Source: Bacteroidia bacterium
GTDB taxonomy: Bacteria > Bacteroidota > Bacteroidia > Bacteroidales > Azobacteroidaceae
Assembly: GCA_025999115.1 (NCBI GenBank)
Contig: BNWW01000073.1
Span: 1-8,858 of the forward strand
Length of the DNA: 8,858 nucleotides
Reading direction: 5' to 3'
Part shown: positions 5,915-8,858 of the stretch, in pieces
How the letters are laid out: each line of letters starts with the position of its first letter
How positions within the stretch are numbered: the first letter of the stretch is position 1
The notes under the pieces: model-generated
Databases searched by the model: none
Seen by the model: only the letters and a program-made list of their open reading frames with translations
What the model was told of the DNA's origin: nothing
Position numbers and translations under genes: made by a program

Positions 5915-7795
5915 ATGAAATTACGTGTTACCTTCTCCTTGTTTGTATTGCTATCGGCAAGCAGTTTTCAACGTATTAATGCCGGTGAATCCTATTCTTT
6001 GAACGATACAATCCCCTTGCTGGAAGTAGAAGTGGTGTCGGCCACCAAAACAGAAGTCAACCGGAATCAGATTCCGCTGACCATTTCGGTGGTCAACCGG
6101 GAAACGATTGACGAAAGTACGGAAACCGGTGTTTTGTCTATTTTATCGGAACAAGTGCCGGGTGTATTTGTAACCGAAAGAGGTGTAACCGGTTATGGTA
6201 TCGGCAACGGCTCGGCAGGAACAGTTAATATTCATGGCGTAGGTGGGGGCAACCGGGTGTTGATGCTTTTTGACGGGCAACCCAATTGGGCAGGTGTTTT
6301 TGGTCATCATCTTCCGGATGCTTACGTGGCATCGGATGCCGAGCGGGTAGAGGTCATTCGTGGACCGGGTTCGTTGTTGTACGGCTCCAATGCCATGGGC
6401 GGTATTATCAATGTGATTACCCGGAAAGCATCGGATGAAGGGATTCACGGGCGTGGACGGGTAATGTACGGTTCGTACGATACATGGAAATTCATGGGAA
6501 GCGCGGGTTATAAAAAAGATAAATTCAATGCATACATTTCCCTGAATCGCGATCAATCGGATGGCCAACGGGATAACTCGGCCTTTTATATCAACAACGG
6601 ATACATTAAGTTAGGATATGAAATCACCGATCATTGGAATGTGAACGGTGATGCTATTATTGCCGATTTTAAGGTAAATAATCCGGGAGCGATAGATGCT
6701 CCGGCGATTGAAAATTGGTCGAAAGCTTTACGTTCCACTTATTCCGTTTCATTGAATAATAAATATGAGAAAATGAGCGGTTCGATTCAAGTATTTTACA
6801 ACGATGGAAATCATAAAATCAACGACGGTTGGCGAAACGGGCAAGCGCGTCCTTATTTGTTCCGTTCTTCCGATTTCAACCAAGGAATCGCCCTGTTTGA
6901 ATCTTTCCGTTTGTTGGAAGGCAATTTATTTACCGTGGGATTGGATGTAAAACAATGGGGCGGTCATGCATGGAACGACTCTATCAATGGGAAAACGGGC
7001 GAAATCATCGACAAGAAAGTGAGTGAAATAGCGGGGTATGCAGTAGTGCAACAAACGCTGTTCGACCGCTTGACGGTGAATGCCGGTATTCGTTTGGAAA
7101 ATAATGAAGGTTACGGCAATGAATGGATTCCGCAGGCAGGTATTGCTTATCAATTGAGTAATCAAACAGCTTTCAAAATGTCTGCATCCAAAGGTTTCCG
7201 GAGTCCGAATTTGCGGGAATTATATATGTATGCTCCGGCTAATCCCGAATTGAAACCGGAAAATCTGAATAATTATGATTTTTCGTATATGCAATCGTTT
7301 TTGGATAACAAAATTCAATTGGAATTGACAGCTTATTATGCTCACGGCAAAAATTTGATTACTACGACGATGGCGGATGGCAAACCGTTGAATGTCAACA
7401 CGGATCAATTCACCAACCAAGGGATAGATTTTGCCTTTACCTATCAAATTTTACCCAATTTGAAAGCCTCGGGTAATTACAGTTTCCTTGATTCCGATAT
7501 TAAAATTTCCGCAGCACCCAAACATAAAGCGTTTGTGAGCATCCATTGGAAAAAGAACAAATTTACGATTGCTCCTAATTTCCAATATATCAACGGACTT
7601 TATTTAGGAACGGTGAATCATGAAGATGTAATTGATAATTATACCTTATTGAATTGCAAAGTTTCTTATAAAGCCACCGATTGGATTCATTTATTTATTA
7701 ATGGAGAAAATTTGACGGATACTTCTTATCAGACTTATTTGGGTTTTCCGATGCCGGGGGTGGTGGTTTTGGGTGGATTTGAAGTGAAATTTTAA
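5915..7795 (+). CDS. TonB-dependent outer-membrane receptor, probably for a metal or metal complex
   Basis: Predicted 626-residue outer-membrane transporter energised by TonB. Residues 1-23 are a Sec signal peptide (hydrophobic core SLFVLLSASSF, cleavage near INA-GES). A TonB-box-like segment (LEVEVVSA, 36-43) is followed by the plug domain to about 170, with NIHGVGGGNRVLMLFDGQP and ERVEVIRGPGSLLYGSNAMGG. The rest is the beta-barrel, with the FRSPNLRELY signature near 427-436 and a terminal phenylalanine (GGFEVKF), as expected for outer-membrane proteins. There is no N-terminal carboxypeptidase-like or SusC-type extension, so it is a simple small-substrate receptor rather than a SusC glycan importer. 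The adjoining NikR-like gene suggests nickel, cobalt or a related metal complex; a double histidine (131-132) in the plug would fit but proves nothing. Cobalamin or haem are alternatives. Confidence 0.93.
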   Translation: MKLRVTFSLFVLLSASSFQRINAGESYSLNDTIPLLEVEVVSATKTEVNRNQIPLTISVVNRETIDESTETGVLSILSEQVPGVFVTERGVTGYGIGNGSAGTVNIHGVGGGNRVLMLFDGQPNWAGVFGHHLPDAYVASDAERVEVIRGPGSLLYGSNAMGGIINVITRKASDEGIHGRGRVMYGSYDTWKFMGSAGYKKDKFNAYISLNRDQSDGQRDNSAFYINNGYIKLGYEITDHWNVNGDAIIADFKVNNPGAIDAPAIENWSKALRSTYSVSLNNKYEKMSGSIQVFYNDGNHKINDGWRNGQARPYLFRSSDFNQGIALFESFRLLEGNLFTVGLDVKQWGGHAWNDSINGKTGEIIDKKVSEIAGYAVVQQTLFDRLTVNAGIRLENNEGYGNEWIPQAGIAYQLSNQTAFKMSASKGFRSPNLRELYMYAPANPELKPENLNNYDFSYMQSFLDNKIQLELTAYYAHGKNLITTTMADGKPLNVNTDQFTNQGIDFAFTYQILPNLKASGNYSFLDSDIKISAAPKHKAFVSIHWKKNKFTIAPNFQYINGLYLGTVNHEDVIDNYTLLNCKVSYKATDWIHLFINGENLTDTSYQTYLGFPMPGVVVLGGFEVKF

Positions 7796-7803
7796 GGACA
7801 AAA

Positions 7804-7872
7804 TTACGCTCTATTCAAACGACTCAATCGCTCTTGATAACTTCTCAAATACATGCGTTTCAATCGTTCATA
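7804..7872 (-). pseudogene. Possible C-terminal remnant of the HipT/HipA kinase
   Basis: Immediately after the kinase ORF stops, the minus strand in another frame reads YERLKRMYLRSYQERLSRLN and two more residues (RA) before TAA at 7804-7806. This basic, Tyr/Leu-rich helix ends like typical HipA-family kinases (pattern ELKxxYxxxxxxR). It has no start codon at its beginning and overlaps the preceding stop, so it fits best as the surviving tail of the same gene after an internal deletion that also shifted the frame. Similarity is judged by eye on about 22 residues. Confidence 0.4.
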
Positions 7873-8197
7873 TGGTTAAATGTTCATTGGCAGGCAATTG
7901 ATTCCTGTTTTTCAATCGTTTATAATCCGGCGCCGGTTTTATGATATGTGTTCCTTGTGATCCTTCCGGCGTTAAGATGATTTTCCCGTGGTCAATAATC
8001 GCCGACAATTTTTCCTGCACCCCGGAAATAGATATTTTTCCGATATTTTCGTCGATGACTTTGCGCTGACTTTCCACATTGGAAAAATCAAGTAAATGAC
8101 TTACTTTCTTATTGTTAAATACTTTTTTTAGCGCTATCGGACTATAAGTATCATAACCGGCAGCAAGCGTTCCCGGACAATTCTGTATCTCAATCAT
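7868..8197 (-). pseudogene. Truncated HipT/HipA-type serine/threonine kinase toxin
   Basis: Only 109 residues remain of a kinase usually about 300 long. They match the start of Bacteroidetes HipA-family kinases: a CPGTLAAGYDTYSP opening (7-20), the glycine-rich loop KISISGVQEKLS (54-65), THIIK with the ATP-site lysine K87, and LPANEHLT (101-108). The loop contains Ser-Ile-Ser (S56, S58), as in HipT of the E. coli HipBST system, where these serines are autophosphorylated. A TGA follows Ile109. The catalytic Asp and the Mg-binding NGDAHxKN region are absent, so kinase activity is not expected. The ATG overlaps the preceding gene by four bases (ATGA), showing it belonged to an intact three-gene operon. 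The short tail of the family seems to survive out of frame just downstream, which suggests an internal deletion rather than plain truncation. Confidence 0.8.
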
Positions 8198-8535
8198 ACG
8201 TCTGCATTATTAATAATCTCTTTTACTGTGATTGCTCCAATCGTATCATTGCCTGCCGTAGCTAATAACAAGCCAAAATAATCTTCTTCATCTATTTTGA
8301 ATTGTCGCAATTGCACCTGCTTGTTAACACCTTCCGAAAGCATATTAAAGAAAAAGGGGAATAATATATCGGAACGATGTTCCTGTTGAGTCTTCGCCAA
8401 GGTTAGACTGATGGAAGATTGGGTAGAATCGCGGAAATAATCATCCTCATAGCGAAAAACATAAGTTCCGTTATCTTGCTTCATTAATTTTCCGGCAAGG
8501 AGTTTATTCATATACACAAGGGCTTGTTTCATCAT
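8194..8535 (-). CDS. HipS-like / HipA N-terminal domain protein
   Basis: Predicted 113-residue cytoplasmic protein equal to the N-terminal subdomain of HipA (Couple_hipA type), encoded separately as in HipBST systems. Recognisable parts are the opening ALVYMNKLLAGKLMKQDNGTYVFRYEDDY, the segment ISLTLAKTQQEHRSDILFPFFFNMLSEG (43-70) corresponding to the 'lPPFFsNLLPEG' motif of HipA, and FGLLLATAGNDTIGAITV (87-104) corresponding to 'L..vG.D.iGAl.v'. In HipBST of E. coli this small protein (HipS) is the antitoxin for the kinase HipT; that role here is inferred. Either of two adjacent ATG codons (8533-8535, 8530-8532) may start it; the first overlaps the regulator stop as ATGA. It overlaps the kinase by 4 bp. 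The gene looks intact even though its partner kinase is broken. Confidence 0.85.
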   Translation of the reverse strand: MMKQALVYMNKLLAGKLMKQDNGTYVFRYEDDYFRDSTQSSISLTLAKTQQEHRSDILFPFFFNMLSEGVNKQVQLRQFKIDEEDYFGLLLATAGNDTIGAITVKEIINNADV

Positions 8536-8735
8536 TCAGATTTGTTTTTAATTTGCACAATTAATTCCAATCCCAAGACATCCAATATTGTGGTAAGCGT
8601 TTTAATGGACGGATTTCCTTTTCCTACTTCTATTTGCTTGATCGTACGAAGTCCTACACCCGAAACATCAGCCAAATTCTGTTGGTTGATTCCGAGCAAA
8701 GAACGTCTTTCTTTGATAAGTTTATCTATATCCAT
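8532..8735 (-). CDS. HipB-like XRE-family HTH regulator
   Basis: Predicted 67-residue DNA-binding protein of the Xre/Cro class. The helix-turn-helix runs from about residue 17 to 44 (INQQNLADVSGVGLRTIKQIEVGKGNPSI), followed by LTTILDVLGLEL, typical of HipB-type partners of HipA kinases. ATG at 8733-8735 is chosen; an upstream TTG at 8769-8771 lies upstream of the -7 box and would give an untypical N-terminus. It is the first gene of the HipBST-like operon and overlaps the next gene by four bases. By family knowledge it should repress its own operon, and the pseudo-palindromic sites on both sides of its promoter support this. Confidence 0.88.
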   Translation of the reverse strand: MDIDKLIKERRSLLGINQQNLADVSGVGLRTIKQIEVGKGNPSIKTLTTILDVLGLELIVQIKNKSE

Positions 8736-8737
8736 AG

Positions 8738-8812
8738 TGCAATAAATTACTCTTTTCGCGCAAATGTACAACTTTTATTTTAAATACATGCTAAAAAGTG
8801 TAATATATTGCA
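8738..8812. promoter_or_regulatory. Putative paired operators of the HipB-like repressor
   Basis: TGCAATAAATTACTCT (8738-8753) and AGTGTAATATATTGCA (8797-8812) are reverse complements at 14 of 16 positions and bracket the -7 box, with centres about 59 bp apart. Each is itself nearly palindromic (core TGYAATAWATTRC; the right one pairs TGTAAT with ATTGCA). This is the layout expected for an autoregulating XRE repressor, but binding is inferred only from symmetry and position. Confidence 0.5.
8761..8768 (-). promoter_or_regulatory. -7 box of the HipBST-like operon promoter
   Basis: The minus strand reads TACATTTG, a perfect TAnnTTTG, 25 bases upstream of the regulator's ATG. No TTTG stands at the usual -33 distance. 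Operator-like repeats lie downstream (8738-8753) and upstream (8797-8812), consistent with autorepression. Confidence 0.5.
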
Positions 8813-8858
8813 TTTCATTTTTTTCATTTTCAACGAATTGACAAATAAAATTCATATC

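Noticed and set aside
6143..6568. Reverse 141-codon ORF opposite the TonB receptor
   Set aside because: It is an antisense shadow of the conserved plug region; its composition is not protein-like.
7796..7870. Terminator between the convergent TonB-receptor and hip genes
   Set aside because: No stable hairpin with a T run is visible; the sequence is better explained as the leftover kinase tail.
8736..8771. Upstream TTG start for the HTH regulator
   Set aside because: It lies upstream of the -7 box; the ATG at 8735 gives a normal XRE start.

Overview
The window looks like chromosomal DNA of a Bacteroidetes bacterium, most likely of the order Bacteroidales. The protein repertoire fits this group: polyprenol-phosphate mannosyltransferase, class I dihydroorotase, a DUF3109 protein, ExoIII, a NikR-like regulator beside a TonB receptor, and a split HipA-type toxin-antitoxin operon. 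Several start sites are also preceded by the Bacteroidetes -7 element TAnnTTTG, with short leaders and no strong Shine-Dalgarno sequence. No tRNA, rRNA, CRISPR array or intact transposase was seen.

Layout. 1-435: AT-rich stretch with no convincing gene; it holds a run of ten C and two inverted TTATACACA (DnaA-box-like) sites. 436-1734 (minus): stand-alone AAA+ ATPase with a DUF4143/nuclease-like C-terminus, with a promoter that matches the Bacteroidetes consensus exactly and an 18-bp inverted repeat at both gene ends. 1849-5368 (minus): housekeeping cluster in the order GT2 glycosyltransferase, dihydroorotase, DUF3109 protein, then a 85-bp MITE-like repeat, then exodeoxyribonuclease III. The first three genes abut or overlap by 4 bp and are probably one transcript. 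5397-5424: symmetric divergent promoter region. 5441-7795 (plus): a NikR-like ribbon-helix-helix regulator followed by a TonB-dependent outer-membrane receptor, presumably a metal-uptake pair. 7804-8735 (minus): a three-gene HipBST-like toxin-antitoxin operon (HTH regulator, small HipA N-domain protein, kinase) in which the kinase is broken. 8736-8858: its promoter and putative operators.

How the genes fit together. The minus-strand cluster supplies envelope glycosylation, pyrimidine synthesis and DNA repair. The nikR/TonB-receptor pair would normally couple intracellular nickel to outer-membrane uptake, but this NikR lacks three of the four classical nickel ligands. The HipBST-like operon keeps regulator and antitoxin-like genes, whereas the toxin kinase keeps only its first ~109 residues plus what looks like an out-of-frame C-terminal scrap, so the toxin is probably dead.

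The points most worth following up are the altered metal site of the NikR homologue, the inverted GTAGCAC/GTGCTAC pair around the receptor promoter, the internally deleted kinase, and the repeats flanking the ATPase gene. I saw no clear-cut new defence or mobile system.
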